A DNA stretch of 64,000 bases from positions 38,033,662 to 38,097,661 of the forward strand of contig CM070604.1 of NCBI GenBank assembly GCA_036346395.1, read 5' to 3'. Below are positions 47,733 through 59,083 of the stretch, piece by piece. The notes under the pieces were generated by a model. It was not told where the DNA came from. It did no database searches and was given only the letters and a program-made list of their open reading frames with translations. Origin of the DNA: Hsuehochloa calcarea (taxonomy: Eukaryota; Streptophyta; Magnoliopsida; Poales; Poaceae). Positions within the stretch are counted from its first letter, which is position 1. Each line of letters begins with the position of its first letter. The translations under genes and the position numbers were made by a program.

Positions 47733-50700
47733 TGTAACGACGATGATTAGTATTAAATGGTTGTCTTAGCCGCCTTAATCAGTCGCTTACATGTGGGATC
47801 AGGAATAGAAAACAGGCGTTAAGTGAAAGCAGTAGAGTGGCTGACATGTTGGTCTAGCCCTTAAGCACCGTGCGTTGTGAACGTGCACCAGTGAACTTGG
47901 TTCAGCAGTCTGTATCTATGACAAGCAGGCCCCACATGTCAGGCGCAGTTAAATCTAAAATTAAAGTAAAAAGTGCACTATTCATCAAACCCCACGAGTC
48001 AGCAACTGTGGCTAGTGCAGTGCTCGGTAGGAAAAGTATAAAATGATTAAGAAAATTCGAAATCCATTTATTTGTACACTAAAAATATTTGTAACTTCAA
48101 AAATCCATAACTAATTCATCTTAACTCCAAAATGAATGAAACCAGTGTTGCTAATTTTAATTTTTAATGAACTTTATTTAAAATAGGTTTCAAACTTGCA
48201 TATGTCCAGAAAAATTAGTTTTTGGAGAGTGATCCAAAAAAATGAATTACTGTTAACTTTGAAAATTTATAACTAATTCATAAAAACTCCAAATGAGATG
48301 AACCTAGTTATTTTGATCTTATAAATTTATTCCCTATTTACATATGTAATCCTTGTATCCCCCACTGCTCTGTAGAATTTTACCAAATAATTAAATTCGG
48401 TGAACAGTAGCCGATTCTAATTAATTTGGATTTTTCCAGTAATATGAAATTCAAACTACCATAACTTTCACATAACCATAACTTTCACATACTAAATCCA
48501 ATTATAATAATTATTTCACCAAAATTCATAGAAAATCTTGTACTAGCCTTTGTAGAAAATTCATGCATTTTTGAGCATTTTGAGTTTTATGGTATTTCTC
48601 GGTGTTTATCGATGTCTTTAATTCTATAGAGCCGAAGCGATCTACGTTAGACTCATTCTCCACCGAGAGTGATAAAATTAACTTACAGCAAGGCAAGCAT
48701 CATTTTAACTTTCTTTTTGCATCATATTGATCTCAGATTTAATATAATAGTGTTTGAAATGCAATGATATTGCTTGCATGCTATTTTTCGTATATCGCTA
48801 TGTTGTGAGTAGTTAGCTATGTCCTATACTTGCTGGTTATCCTTGATAATTACCTTATAATTATTCTTAAGATAGATATTTGTGTTGATATAAATGTATG
48901 TGTTGAATGCTTAGCCATTGCGGGTCTAGAAAACACATTAGATCAATTGATGGGATTAACTCGTCAATTGTGGGAGACACATAACTTTTGTTATATTCGC
49001 TTTTATCCAGATAATTGTATCTGGTTGTTGAGTCAAACTTTATTGTAGTTAAATGGTTTTGGGTCTGGGAAAGTGGTTGTAGTGTGGGTGCTGTTATGCA
49101 CGAGACCCGGGTTTGTGGTTGTCTTGTTCGGATCGTTAAGGACCGTGCCATGCGCTGTCATTCCAAGTAACGATCGTGCTATCATATGTGGGATATGGGT
49201 ACCGTGCAGTTAAGTAAGGGGAAGGTTTTATTGTGTTAAGTCCCAGGTGGTGTAAGGACACTTGTGTTGATCATTTGTCCGTAGGAACCGATGTAATTTT
49301 CTATATAGTGTGCATGGGAGCACCATTTTTCATTTATTTACGTTGCATCGGTATATCTAATACAACTTGTGAGTCCGCTTAGCAAGAGCTATCCGTAGGT
49401 TGTACTAAGTATGAGAACACCTCGCAAGGGGGACTTATCTCAATAGGGTTTTCTTGTTAAAAATGATCGTATCTCGATTCTCTCCGACCAGCATACCTAA
49501 GGAAGCGTGTCATTGTTCGGAGGCATCCGAGGGCTTACGGGCTAGTCGAGTCGTGTGGGTAAAGTAGTACACCTCTTCTTAGTTTAATATATTTGAATTG
49601 TCGTGTCCACGGTGATGAGGACATCCCTCCCATGGATACAACCGTGCCTAGACACACAACTCATCCACAGCAAGTGTTACAAGCACCACTTACTCAAACT
49701 CGTGCTCGTAAGCTTAATTACCATGTGAATTCGTTCATAGGTTTATATATTAGTGAGAATAGACCACTACCTAATGCAAGTGACTTAATTGTGCTTAGGA
49801 ACATGAGAAATGACGAAGGAGAGGCATGTCAAAGAGTCATGGATATGCATGGAAAGCACAATGGAGGTCACCACGTCACTTTGGGTCCGAGTCAAGCAAG
49901 AGTTCGAGTTGGGCTCGTTCCGGATTCGGACTACCGTGATAAAGTTTAAACGGACGTAACTTCTTCATACGAACTCCGTTTGGAATATTCTTGGACTTCA
50001 TCGAAAGCTTATCAAGTCCACTTTCCAACGGATCCAACTTCATCTTCAAATACCATCCAAGCTAGCCACAATCATAAAAACAATCTATGTTTGTTTCTAA
50101 GCCCGAGTCAAAAGGGTGCTGCGCCACCTCCACTTAGTCCCATGGGCCTTGTAACCCTAGGGGCGTGCGTCCACTTGCCTGACTGCCACCCCTGGTCGTC
50201 TCCCCATATAGGAGTCGCAGCCTCCCTTTGCTAGAACTTGGATTTCGTTGAGTTTAGGTTTAGCCATTGTGCAAACTTATGTTCTTTAGCTGTGTTGGAC
50301 AACCACCTGTCAAGACAGCCTTCGAGATCCCACCTTCGTTTTTCAATACCATCTACACTACAATCTTATTCGCAATATCAGATTGACTACATCTTATTCT
50401 TGCTAGTTTTTCGATTGCTCGCAGGGATTGAACTTCATGTTCAGGTTGATCGCGCTTCCAGTAAGGTCAATAACATCTCGGAGTTGGTTCAACGATTACT
50501 AAGGCGCAAGCGTCGTAGTACGGTTGTAGTCGGACCGCGAGAGTGACCTCCACCAAAATCGATAGTTATCAATCTCATCGAAAGATCGGGCACCTTGCCT
50601 GCATCACACAGTTATGGACAACACTTGGTTTTGGATGCGTCATTGTTAGACTTGAAACTAAAAGTTGACATGGTTATAACTTGGTTCGGCATGAATGGGC

Positions 50701-51240
50701 TGTTCATGCATCTTAGTTTATCAAAGTCGACAACCACTTTGATTTTGATTGATTTATACATTTATCTATGTCTTGTGAAACCTTCTTCTTTAGAAATGGT
50801 TTACAAATGGGCTTTTGAAAACTAGATAGTCTAGGAATGTAAGTTGTTACGTTTTTTGCAAAAGTAACCCACTAAATGCCATCCTTTGTTATCCTTTAAG
50901 CATAAATATTTTAAATTTGTGTAAGACTTGCGAGTACATTTGTACTTAACCCGGTTGCTGCAAATTCAAGTGAAGACTTCGAGCTCGATGAGCTCGTTAG
51001 CGCTGATTTAGGCGACGCTGACGAGTAGTGCTATTATGTAAGTCCTAGTCGGTTGCTATGGGTTATGGGGCATACCATTGCTGGACTTTTGGTTTATTTA
51101 TATCGTTTTCGCTGCTATTTATTATTCTTATTTGAATTTGGTCGGTCGGCCATTATGTAATAGTTGTAGACTTAACTGTTATGATGTATGTCTTTTGGAT
51201 TATCAATGTATGAATGTTGTATGACTTTGAATGACATTGA
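47733..51240 (+). repeat. Second chromovirus LTR, interrupted by a gypsy fragment
   Basis: It starts TGTAACGACG at 47733, has the AT-rich part with 'AAATCCATAACTAATTCAT' also seen in E2 (near 29370), and a tail at 48840-49610 and 50628-51240 resembling the E2 tail (e.g. GTACACCTC near 49570 and CGAGTACATTTGTACTTAA near 50930). Insertion of a gypsy 3' end at about 49610-50627 splits it. No chromovirus pol is adjacent, so it is probably a solo LTR. The right edge is approximate. Confidence 0.6.
49610..50627 (+). mobile_element. Gypsy 3' fragment: polyprotein C terminus plus LTR, nested in the chromovirus LTR
   Basis: Residues LTQTRARKLNYHVNSFIGLY and LIVLRNMRNDEGEACQRVMD (49670-49830) look like the end of a gypsy polyprotein common in rice, where a T-RARARQLN-type motif occurs near the C terminus. 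The frame ends at 49949. An LTR-like tract follows, ending near ..GCATCACACA at 50627. Flanks CACGGT (49605) and CACAGT (50625) suggest a degraded target duplication. Confidence 0.55.
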
Positions 51241-52425
51241 ATGGGAGTACGAGCGTGTTGGTCGCTGATCTTGGAAGCCAACACGGTCTCAAGCTCGTTG
51301 TTGATGAATTCCCTTTTAACTCACTAAATGTGGACTTTGATTGTTTAGAGAACCGATCATCATGTAGTACTTACAGAGTTGCAGTACGCCTGATCACCGG
51401 AGCTCTAGTTTCAGTCAAGTCTTTCCACTTATAGTTAACTTAGAATTCATTTACTTGAGGTTTAGAGTTATCTCTATAAGACTGGAAATACCTCGGTTTT
51501 AGGGGAATTACCCTGGGCTCCTCACGTAAGTACAATCACGTCATGATCAGTTGTACGAAATGTGAATTGATAGCATGTGTAAGGCCCGTTTGGAGAGAGG
51601 AATTATGTCGGCTTCCTACGAAAATTGAATTATTTTCTATAAAATCTTTGCAAAATTTTTATGAAATTTCTGTGTTCAACACTACACTCTTATTCCTCAG
51701 ACCCGCAACATCGAGACAGAGTACTAATACCATAAGACTGCACGAATACGAATACAGCAGCTGCCTCAATCTAGATGGACGGCCCAGGATGTACCCAGGT
51801 GAGGCCGAATCCTGACATGTCCCACTTGGAAAAGGCCAAAGGCCAAACCCAAACACGGATTGGTCTACTTTGGATAAAGGGCCTGATGCTGGGTTAGCAA
51901 AGTAGCGTACCTTACTACTGTAGAGGCCTAGAGTGTCACTACCATTTTGCCATTGGAAAGTACGTGACAGATCCGGAAAGAGCTCCTTTAAAAGAAAAGA
52001 AAAATCTGGAAGGAGTAACTGGTCAATCTGGAACGACGGGTGAGCTCTAGTTCGCAGATCTTGACAGGGCTAATTACAGGTCAAATGTCGAGGAGGAGAA
52101 AAAGGGAGAGCTACTGCAAGATTAATTTACAGGTAGCTCGTCTTCATGGCCTCAAGCAAGCACACCTGTTTAGCACTTGATACCCTTTTCATTTCGCGTT
52201 GCTTTACATCATTCTTCTCAGAACCCAACCCATCCAAATAACGAAACAGGTGGGTGTCTGAAACTACACGCGTGTAATCCACCATTACAGGTGTACGTTA
52301 CAGGCTAACAGCCACTGCCGTTTTCGGCATGACCTGCATCAACATGCCGCTTCCAACCAGACCACATGATTCATGAACGTTCATGAAACAGCAGCAAAAT
52401 TCTATTGGTATTCAACCTTATTAAT
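51241..52425. other. Region upstream of the TBL gene
   Basis: Nothing convincingly coding. A 67-residue frame at 51231-51434 resembles nothing I know. From about 51585 the sequence GGCCCGTTTGGAGAGAGG has the look of a MITE end, but no partner end was found. Confidence 0.4.
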
Positions 52426-52434
52426 CTATATATG
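52426..52434 (+). promoter_or_regulatory. Probable TATA box of the TBL gene
   Basis: CTATATATG lies about 65 bases before the preferred ATG at 52493. A start about 30 bp downstream would exclude the earlier in-frame ATG at 52373. Confidence 0.5.
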
Positions 52435-53180
52435 TACATGTACCTACCTACTCATGAGCCCAAGACTCACAATTTGTCGCCAATCTATCCTAATGAAGTT
52501 TCATGAGATTAAGTTGCAGTCCGTAACCCATCAAAACATCCACTATGTCTTTCCCGCCGCTGTCCTCGCGACATGCCTTATGGTCCTCGCGTTGGTGAGC
52601 CTACCTGGCTGCATGCTGCTGCCGCCGCCGGCGGTGACGACCAGGACGGATGGCCGTGGCGGCAACCGGTCTTGCGACATTTTCAAGGGCGAGTGGGTGC
52701 CGGACCCGGTCGCGCCTCCCTACACCAACGAGACCTGCCCCGTGATCCACGGCCACTATGACTGCATGCGGTACGGCAAGCCGGACCTCGGTTTTGTCCG
52801 GTGGCGGTGGCGACCGGCGGGGTGCGAGCTGCCTCGCTTCGACGCGGCGAGGTTCCTCGGCATGATGAGGGGCAAGTCCATGGCGTTCGTCGGCGACTCG
52901 CTCGCCAGGAACCAGATGCATTCGCTCGTGTGCCTCCTGACGCGGGCCGAGCAGCCCGTGCCGAGGACCAACGCGAGCTACGTGTACCGCTACGAGCGCC
53001 ACAGCTTCACCATCGCCTCCTTCTGGTCGCCGTTCCTCGTCCGCGCCGTCAAGACGGACCCGGACGGCCCGACGCACAGCGGATCGGGCCTGTGGAGCCT
53101 CCACCTCGACGAACCGGACGCCGGCTGGGCCGCCCACGCCGGCAAGTTCGACTACGTCGTCGTCTCTGCTGGCAGCTGAA

Positions 53181-53597
53181 TGTTAGACTTACTTCTGGTG
53201 TGAGCCGCTGGGAACAAGTCTGCAGAAGCATTAGTGTTAGTTTCTTGTTTCAGTCAGCATGCAGGTAGTGCCGCAGTAAGCGGACAGAGCATGTATGTGT
53301 GCAAATAACGTGCAGTTGCACGAAGTCAAAATTCCTGTTTAAGTGGATCTGTGATCCGAGTTAGGTGCTAGCATTTTTAGCATTCTGTTACAGCCTTTGA
53401 TGTATTCTGAATATTTAGTAGTTGCATTCTAAAGACAGATCGATATAGAGAGCAATACAGAGAATTCTGTTTTTCTGAATGCGACCAAATACTTTTGCGT
53501 TGCCGTATGAACAACAGTGAGTTTTCAGTACTCTGAAGAAAACACACACTCTGCTTTGTCTTCATTCCTGGGCATAGTTCCTGGTGTCCATTGTTCA
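53181..53597 (+). repeat. 5' LTR of the TBL-interrupting copia
   Basis: TGTTAGACTTAC ... CCATTGTTCA, followed by a 4-base spacer and the primer site. Preceded by AA, the same two bases that precede the 3' LTR. Confidence 0.92.
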
Positions 53598-53601
53598 TAT
53601 T

Positions 53602-53613
53602 TGGTATCAGAGC
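53602..53613 (+). other. Primer-binding site, tRNA-iMet type
   Basis: TGGTATCAGAGC, an exact match to the common plant copia primer site, four bases (TATT) inside the LTR. Confidence 0.92.
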
Positions 53614-53650
53614 AACAGGATAGTAAGCCCAACCACCATATTCGATCCGG

Positions 53651-54976
53651 ATGTCGATTGTCGCGGCAGAAGCTGTACGGGAGAGCGGCGGAGGGTCGTT
53701 CATGTACCCGCAGCTGACGGCGACGCATTATACCAGCTGGGTGATCCGGGTACAGGCGATGATGGAGGACCAAGGCGTATGGGAGGCGATCGAGCCGGCG
53801 GCCGGGGCGGTCGTCGACACGAAGAAGGATAAGAAGGCGCGATCGCACCTTCTTCAAGCTCTCCCGGAGGACCTCCTCATGCAGGTGGCAAAGAAGAAGA
53901 CGGCGAAGGAGGTGTGGGATTGTCTCAAGACGAGGTTCGTCGGCGCGGAGCGCGTCAGGGAGGCAAGGTTGCAGACGCTCAAAGGCGAATTTGATGCGCT
54001 GCGCATGAAGGAGGACGAGACGCCGGATCGATGCGCGCAAAAACCGCAACCATGTCCGCTGCACGACAACTTGGGAGGCACACTCGACGACGCCGCCCTG
54101 GTGAAGAAGCTCTTCGACACTGTGCCGGATCGGTTCCTAAGCGTCATAGCTGGCATTGAGCAGTTCTATGACCTCCGGACTTTGGCGTTCGAGGAGGCAG
54201 TGGGCCGGCTGAAGGCTTATGAGGAGCGCACGCGACGGGTGTCCAGCGGCACAAGAGCTGACGGGCAACTTCTTCTCACTCAGGCGGAGTGGGAGGCACG
54301 CCAGAAGAAGTCGGTGGGTGAGCCCTCGGCGAGAGGGAGATCATTTGACACTGGTGGGCGCGGTAGAGGACGCGGTCGTGAGAAATGGCGAGGCCGTGGC
54401 GGACGCGGGACTGCATCAGGCAAAGAAAGCTTTGCTGGCTCGGCGCACAGAAGGGATAAAAGTCACGTGAAGTGCTATGCCTGTGGCACAATGGGTCACT
54501 ATGCCAGCCAATGCAAAGTGCCCAAGAAGGAGGAGGAAGCTCACCACACCCGAGCCGACGACATCGAACCAGCGCTGTTGCTCGCAGATGGAGGAGTCGA
54601 TCTGCGGTCGAGCAAGCACAGCAGAGAAACCAAGATGTCGTTCCCCTCGTCGAGCCACTCAAGTCTGCACAGACGGAAGTCCATAGAGGTATCTCCCTCA
54701 ACGAAGACAGCGTGCGGCCGGAACTGCATCTGGCCGGAGAAAGAGTTGATGCGGGGGATGTCTGGTACCTCGACAACGGCGCCAGCAATCATATGTCCGG
54801 AGATCGAGGGAAGTTTCGGGAGCTGGACGAATCCATCACAGGAAAGGTTAGATTTGGGGATGACTCTACTGTGCAGATCATGGGGAAGGGTTCTATTGTT
54901 TTTGATTGCAAGAATGGGGATCAGTGGTTGCTCCAGGATGTCTATTTCATTCCTAGACTCCGAAGCAATCTTGTGA
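53651..54976 (+). pseudogene. Copia gag with zinc knuckle
   Basis: The frame begins MSIVAAEAVRESGGG and shows the gag capsid pattern YTSWVIRVQAMMEDQGVWEA, then KEVWDCLKTRFVGAERVREA. An RGRGREKWRGRGGRG-rich linker precedes the CCHC knuckle CYACGTMGHYASQC (54474-54515). Around 54030-54060 the text departs from the family pattern for about 15 residues and then returns to it, which suggests two compensating frameshifts. The pol frame is different, so a frameshift separates them between about 54530 and 54740. In normal copia elements gag and pol are one frame. Confidence 0.8.
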
Positions 54977-56232
54977 GCTTGGGACAACTTGCTGAAATCG
55001 GCTACAGGGTGGTGTTGGAAGGTGACGAACTTGAGGTGTTCAACAAAATGTCTCAGAGGCTGGTCATGAGGGTGAGGCGCTCACCTAACCGTCTCTATCG
55101 CATAGAGCTCAAGCAGGCTGTCCCGGTGTGTCTGTTGACAAGCTTGGAGGATCCAGCATGGCTTTGGCACGCACGGTTGGGCCATGTCAACTTCCAGTCA
55201 TTGAAGCTGCTAGTAGAGAAGAAGATGGCGGCGGGTGTGCCTGCCATATCACATCCTAATCAGCTGTGTCATGCATGTCTGTTGGGGAAGCAAATCAGAC
55301 ACCCATTTCCGGCGGCATCAAGTTACCGAGTGCAGGAGGTGCTTGAACTGCTGCACATTGACCTTTGTGGTCCAATTACTCCCAAGACTGCCGCAGGTAA
55401 CAGCTACTTTATGTTGGTTGTTGATGATTTCTCAAGATGGATGTGGGTGCATATTTTGAAGACCAAAGATCAAGCATGCTCTGAATTTGTCAAGCTGAAA
55501 ACACAAGCTGAGAACATGTGTGGACGTCGCATCAAGACGTTGAGGTCAGACCGTGGTGGCGAGTTCTTGTCCGCGGTGTTCGCCAAGGTCTGTGAAGAGG
55601 CTGGCATCCAAAGGCACTTCACTGCGCCCTACACGCCGCAACAGAATGGCGTGGTGGAGCGCAGGAACAGGACCGTCATGGAAATGGCACGGTCTTTACT
55701 CAAGAGCATGAGCATTCCGGGGAGATTTTGGGGCGAGGCTGTACGACACTCTGTTTATTTGTTGAACAGGTTGCCGACAAAATCAATGGGACAGAGAACC
55801 CCATTTGAAGCTTGGAATGGGAGGAAGCCGCACCTGGCTCACTTACAGGTTTTCGGGTGCACTGCTCATGTCAGGACGGCAACACCACACATGAAGAAGC
55901 TCGACGATCGAAGCCAACAAATGGTGTACTTCGGCGTCGAGGATGGGTGCAAGGCGCATCGACTGTTCGACCCACGTCGCGGCAAGATTGTTGTAAGTCG
56001 CGATGTTATTTTTGAAGAGAACTGTGAATGGAGTTGGACTGCAGGTGCAAGCAATAGCGATTTGACAGAGTTCGTTGTAGAAGAAGAAATACACGAGTTC
56101 TTGGTGTGTGCTGAGATGGCGAGCCAGCGAGTTGCCGGGCCGCAGCTTAGCTCGGATGAAGTCCGCCGAGAGCAGCCAATACCAAGAAGTTCCGCCGTGA
56201 GAGAATCGGGAAAGTGGCATCAGGCGGAGTGA
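54740..56232 (+). CDS. Copia protease and integrase
   Basis: A continuous frame carries the protease site WYLDNGASNHMSG (54763-54800), with D-N-G-A in place of the commoner D-S-G-A. GAG-pre-integrase LWHARLGHVNF follows, then CHACLLGKQ, and the integrase core with catalytic residues in LLHIDLCGP, TLRSDRGGEFLS and NGVVERRNR. It ends at a stop at 56230-56232. Protease and integrase cut the precursor and insert the cDNA. The next domain is in another frame starting near 56214, so one more frameshift has occurred. Confidence 0.85.
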
Positions 56233-57836
56233 TGGAGGGCCAGCGGCCTGACTCTGGTGCGGCTCGGTCCAGCAGCAACTCGGTGAGCGCGGCGTCTGGA
56301 GGTGAGCCGGCCGCAGCATCTTCACCGGGTGTAGTGACAAGGTCACAGCCTACTGCACGCATGGGACAAGATGTCCGAAATATTTCAACACTGCCAGTCA
56401 CTCCTATGTACTCGCCACCAACAGGCTTATCTCCAGTTATGGAGCAGGAGGCTCCTGGCACGACAGGGACAAGCAGCTCCGAAGAAGGCCCACGTCGTTA
56501 TCGCAGCCTGAATGATATTTATCAGAATACATCTGAGGTAATGTGGGATTTTGAATCAGATGTTGAGGCTTTACTTGCAGAATTTGAAGAACCATCTAGT
56601 TACAATGAAGCAGCAGGAAATCCTGACTGGGAGGAGGCTATGAACAGAGAAGTACAGTCAATTGAGAAGAATGCAACCTGGAGCTTGACCACCTTGCCGG
56701 CTGGACACAAACCCATTGGTTTGAAGTGGGTTTACAAGTTGAAGAAGAACTCGGAAGGAGAAGTGATCAAGCACAAGGCTAGGTTAGTAGCAAAAGGGTA
56801 TGTGCAGCGGCAGGGAATAGACTTTGAAGAAGTCTTTGCACCAGTTGCGAGATTGGATACTGTACGTCTGATTCTTGCATTTGCTGCAAACCGTGGCTGG
56901 GAAATTCATCACCTTGATGTCAAAACCGCCTTCCTGAATGGTGAACTAGAGGAGGAGGTGTATGTGTCACAGCCAGAGGGATTTGTAGTGAAAAACAAGG
57001 AGCATCTTGTGCTCAGGTTGAGTAAAGCTCTTTATGGTCTCCGGCAAGCGCCGCGAGCATGGAACATCAAGCTGGACAAAAGTCTAAAGAAGATTGGGTT
57101 CAGGAGGTGTGTACAAGATCAGGCTGTATACACAAGAGGAGAAGGTGCAGCTGCAGTTGTGATTGGGGTCTATGTAGATGACCTTATTGTCACAGGAAGA
57201 GATCCAAAAGAAATTGAGGTCTTCAAGAAGCAAATGACAGCTGAGTTTGAGATGAGCGATTTGGGACTGCTGTCATACTATCTTGGCATTGAGGTGTCAC
57301 AGCAGGAAAATGGTCTCACGCTCAAGCAAACAGGCTATGCAAAGAAAGTACCGACGCAGTTCGGGATGATGGACTGCAACTCTACAAAATATCCTATGGA
57401 GCATAGAGCGCGTCTGCACAAAGATGCTGAAGGTCAACCAATGGATGCCACCGAGTACAAGCGGATGATTGGGTGCCTCAGGTATCTGTTACACACTCGC
57501 CCAGATCTTTCCTTTTCAGTTGGAGTGGCTAGTAGGTACATGGAGAGGCCAACTTTGATGCATTACAAAGTTGTGAAGCAAATACTTCGGTATTTAAAGG
57601 GTACCACAAGTTTTGGGCTGGTGTACAACCGAGGTGGGGCGAAGGAGATGCTCACCGGATACACCGACAATGATTTGGCGGAGATCTCGATGATAGAAAG
57701 AGTGCAGTGGAATGGCATTCTATCCAATGATAGTTTGGTGTCATGGTGTTCACAAAAGCAAAAAGCGTGGCACTTTCATCTTGCGGTTGAAGTTTATGGC
57801 AGCTCTCGCAGCAAAGAAAGACAAGCTCTCGGTTGA
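56214..57836 (+). CDS. Copia reverse transcriptase
   Basis: The frame shows KWVYKLKKNSEGEVIKHKAR, then DVKTAFLNGELEEEVYVSQP and the catalytic GVYVDDLIVTGR (57168-57204), then LGLLSYYLGIEV and the start of RNase H (LTGYTDNDLAE). From about 57680 the residues depart from the family pattern, recover it at DSLVSWCSQKQK, then lose it again. The RT core itself looks whole. The 5' part before about 56600 is Ser/Pro-rich linker. Confidence 0.85.
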   Translation: MASGGVMEGQRPDSGAARSSSNSVSAASGGEPAAASSPGVVTRSQPTARMGQDVRNISTLPVTPMYSPPTGLSPVMEQEAPGTTGTSSSEEGPRRYRSLNDIYQNTSEVMWDFESDVEALLAEFEEPSSYNEAAGNPDWEEAMNREVQSIEKNATWSLTTLPAGHKPIGLKWVYKLKKNSEGEVIKHKARLVAKGYVQRQGIDFEEVFAPVARLDTVRLILAFAANRGWEIHHLDVKTAFLNGELEEEVYVSQPEGFVVKNKEHLVLRLSKALYGLRQAPRAWNIKLDKSLKKIGFRRCVQDQAVYTRGEGAAAVVIGVYVDDLIVTGRDPKEIEVFKKQMTAEFEMSDLGLLSYYLGIEVSQQENGLTLKQTGYAKKVPTQFGMMDCNSTKYPMEHRARLHKDAEGQPMDATEYKRMIGCLRYLLHTRPDLSFSVGVASRYMERPTLMHYKVVKQILRYLKGTTSFGLVYNRGGAKEMLTGYTDNDLAEISMIERVQWNGILSNDSLVSWCSQKQKAWHFHLAVEVYGSSRSKERQALG

Positions 57837-58030
57837 GAAGTCTACTTGGAGAGATCACTAGAGAAGAGCCAAAAGCGTTGAAAGTTTTCGTTGATAACAA
57901 CTCAGCTATCGCGCTCATGAAAAATCCGGTTTTTCATGGGAGAAGTAAACATATTGATACCAAGTATCATTTTATTAGAGAGTGCATCGAAGGAGGGCGG
58001 ATTGAGGTCCAAATGAGTTTGCACCGATGA
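57655..58030 (+). pseudogene. Copia RNase H, frame-broken
   Basis: RNase H residues are spread over three frames: TGYTDNDLAE (57656), DSLVSWCSQKQK (57731), then RSLLGEITREEPKALKVFVD, NNSAIALMKNP and HIDTKYHFIRE (57836-57990). The polypurine tract and 3' LTR follow at 58140. About three single-base frame changes would explain the pattern. Confidence 0.8.
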
Positions 58031-58139
58031 ATGTAAAGTCGATGCTTTGACGAAATCCTTGTCGGCAGTGAAGTTGGCGACAATGCGATATTTACTTGGT
58101 GTCTGTGATCTAGGCCCACACCAGAATTAGGGAGGAGAA

Positions 58140-58554
58140 TGTTAGACTTACTTCTGGTGTGAGCCGCTGGGAACAAGTCTGCAGAAGCATTAGTGTTAGT
58201 TTCTTGTTTCATCAAGATGCGGTAGTGCGCAAAGATGCGGACAGAGCATGTATGTGTGCAAATAACGTGCAGTTGCACGAAGTCAAAATTCCTGTTTAAG
58301 TGGATCTGTGATCCGAGTTAGGTGCTAGCATTTTTAGCATTCTGTTACAGCCTTTGATGTATTCTGAATATTTAGTAGTTGCATTCTAAAGACAGATCGA
58401 TATAGAGAGCAATACAGAGAATTCTGTTTTTCTGAATGCGACCAAATACTTTTGCGTTGCCGTATGAACAACAGTGAGTTTTCAGTTCTCTGAAGAAAAC
58501 ACACACTCTGCTTTGTCTTCATTCCTGGGCATAGTTCCTGGTGTCCATTGTTCA
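58140..58554 (+). repeat. 3' LTR of the TBL-interrupting copia
   Basis: It begins TGTTAGACTTAC after GGGAGGAGAA and ends TTGTTCA, followed by TA and then TBL sequence GGTTCTACCGG. Confidence 0.92.
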
Positions 58555-59083
58555 TAGGTTCTACCGGCCGTCCGTGTTCTACGAGCGCGGCCGCCTCGTA
58601 GGGTGCAACGGCTGCCTCGCGCCCAACGTTACCGACCTCACGCTCCGGTACTCGCTCCGGATGGCCTTCCGGAGCGCGCTCCGGGCTACCGTGGGCGCGC
58701 CCGGCGGCCGCGCTAGGACGGTGGTCGTGCGGACGCTCTCGCCATCGCACTACGAGAACGGGACGTGGAACGAGGACGGTGACTGCGTGCGGACGCTGCC
58801 GGTCCGGCGCGGCGAGTGGGAGATGAACGCGGTGCAGAAAGAGATGTACGCGATACAGGTGCAGGAATTTGCGGCGGCAAAGGCGGCGGCGAGGGGGAAA
58901 GGGATCGGGATGCTCCTGCTGGACTCGACGGAGGCAATGGCGCTGCGGCTGGACGCCCACCCGAGCAAGTACCGGCTGTGGCAGCCGGAGAAGTTCGACG
59001 TGTCGCGCGACTGCGTGCACTGGTGCCTGCCCGGCGCCATGGACGCGTGCAACGACATGCTGCTTCACATGCTGATAGGTTAA

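Larger units (their letters stand above)
53181..58554 (+). mobile_element. Young Ty1/copia retrotransposon inside the TBL gene
   Basis: LTRs 53181-53597 (417 bp) and 58140-58554 (415 bp) are nearly identical: apart from one clustered divergent patch of about 35 bp I saw a single substitution. An iMet primer site, gag with CCHC knuckle, protease, integrase, RT and RNase H follow in copia order, and a polypurine tract (GGGAGGAG) precedes the 3' LTR. It lies in the same orientation as TBL. A normal 5-bp target duplication is missing. Confidence 0.95.
52493..59083 (+). pseudogene. TRICHOME BIREFRINGENCE-LIKE (TBL) O-acetyltransferase, disrupted by a copia insertion
   Basis: The halves are 52493-53178 and 58558-59083 (686 + 526 bp). 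Together they are in frame for 403 residues, close to the family's usual 400-450. The N terminus MKFHEIKLQS and the hydrophobic segment FPAAVLATCLMVLALVSLPG indicate a Golgi type II anchor. The PMR5N domain shows CDIFKGEWVPD and PYTNETCPVIHGHYDCM; the GDS esterase motif is FVGDSLARNQ; the second half has FYRPSVFYERG and the D-x-x-H motif DCVHWCLPG. TBL proteins transfer acetyl groups to cell-wall polysaccharides such as xylan in the Golgi. The insert creates an immediate TGA at 53177-53179, so the product would end before the DxxH residue. The start at 52493 is preferred over 52373 because of the TATA position and fit to the anchor. Confidence 0.9.

Noticed and set aside
51231..51434. 67-residue frame upstream of TBL
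   Set aside because: Short, no family resemblance, no promoter or splice context.
52373..52492. Upstream in-frame ATG giving a longer TBL protein
   Set aside because: It precedes the likely TATA box at 52426; the ATG at 52493 places the membrane anchor where the family usually has it.
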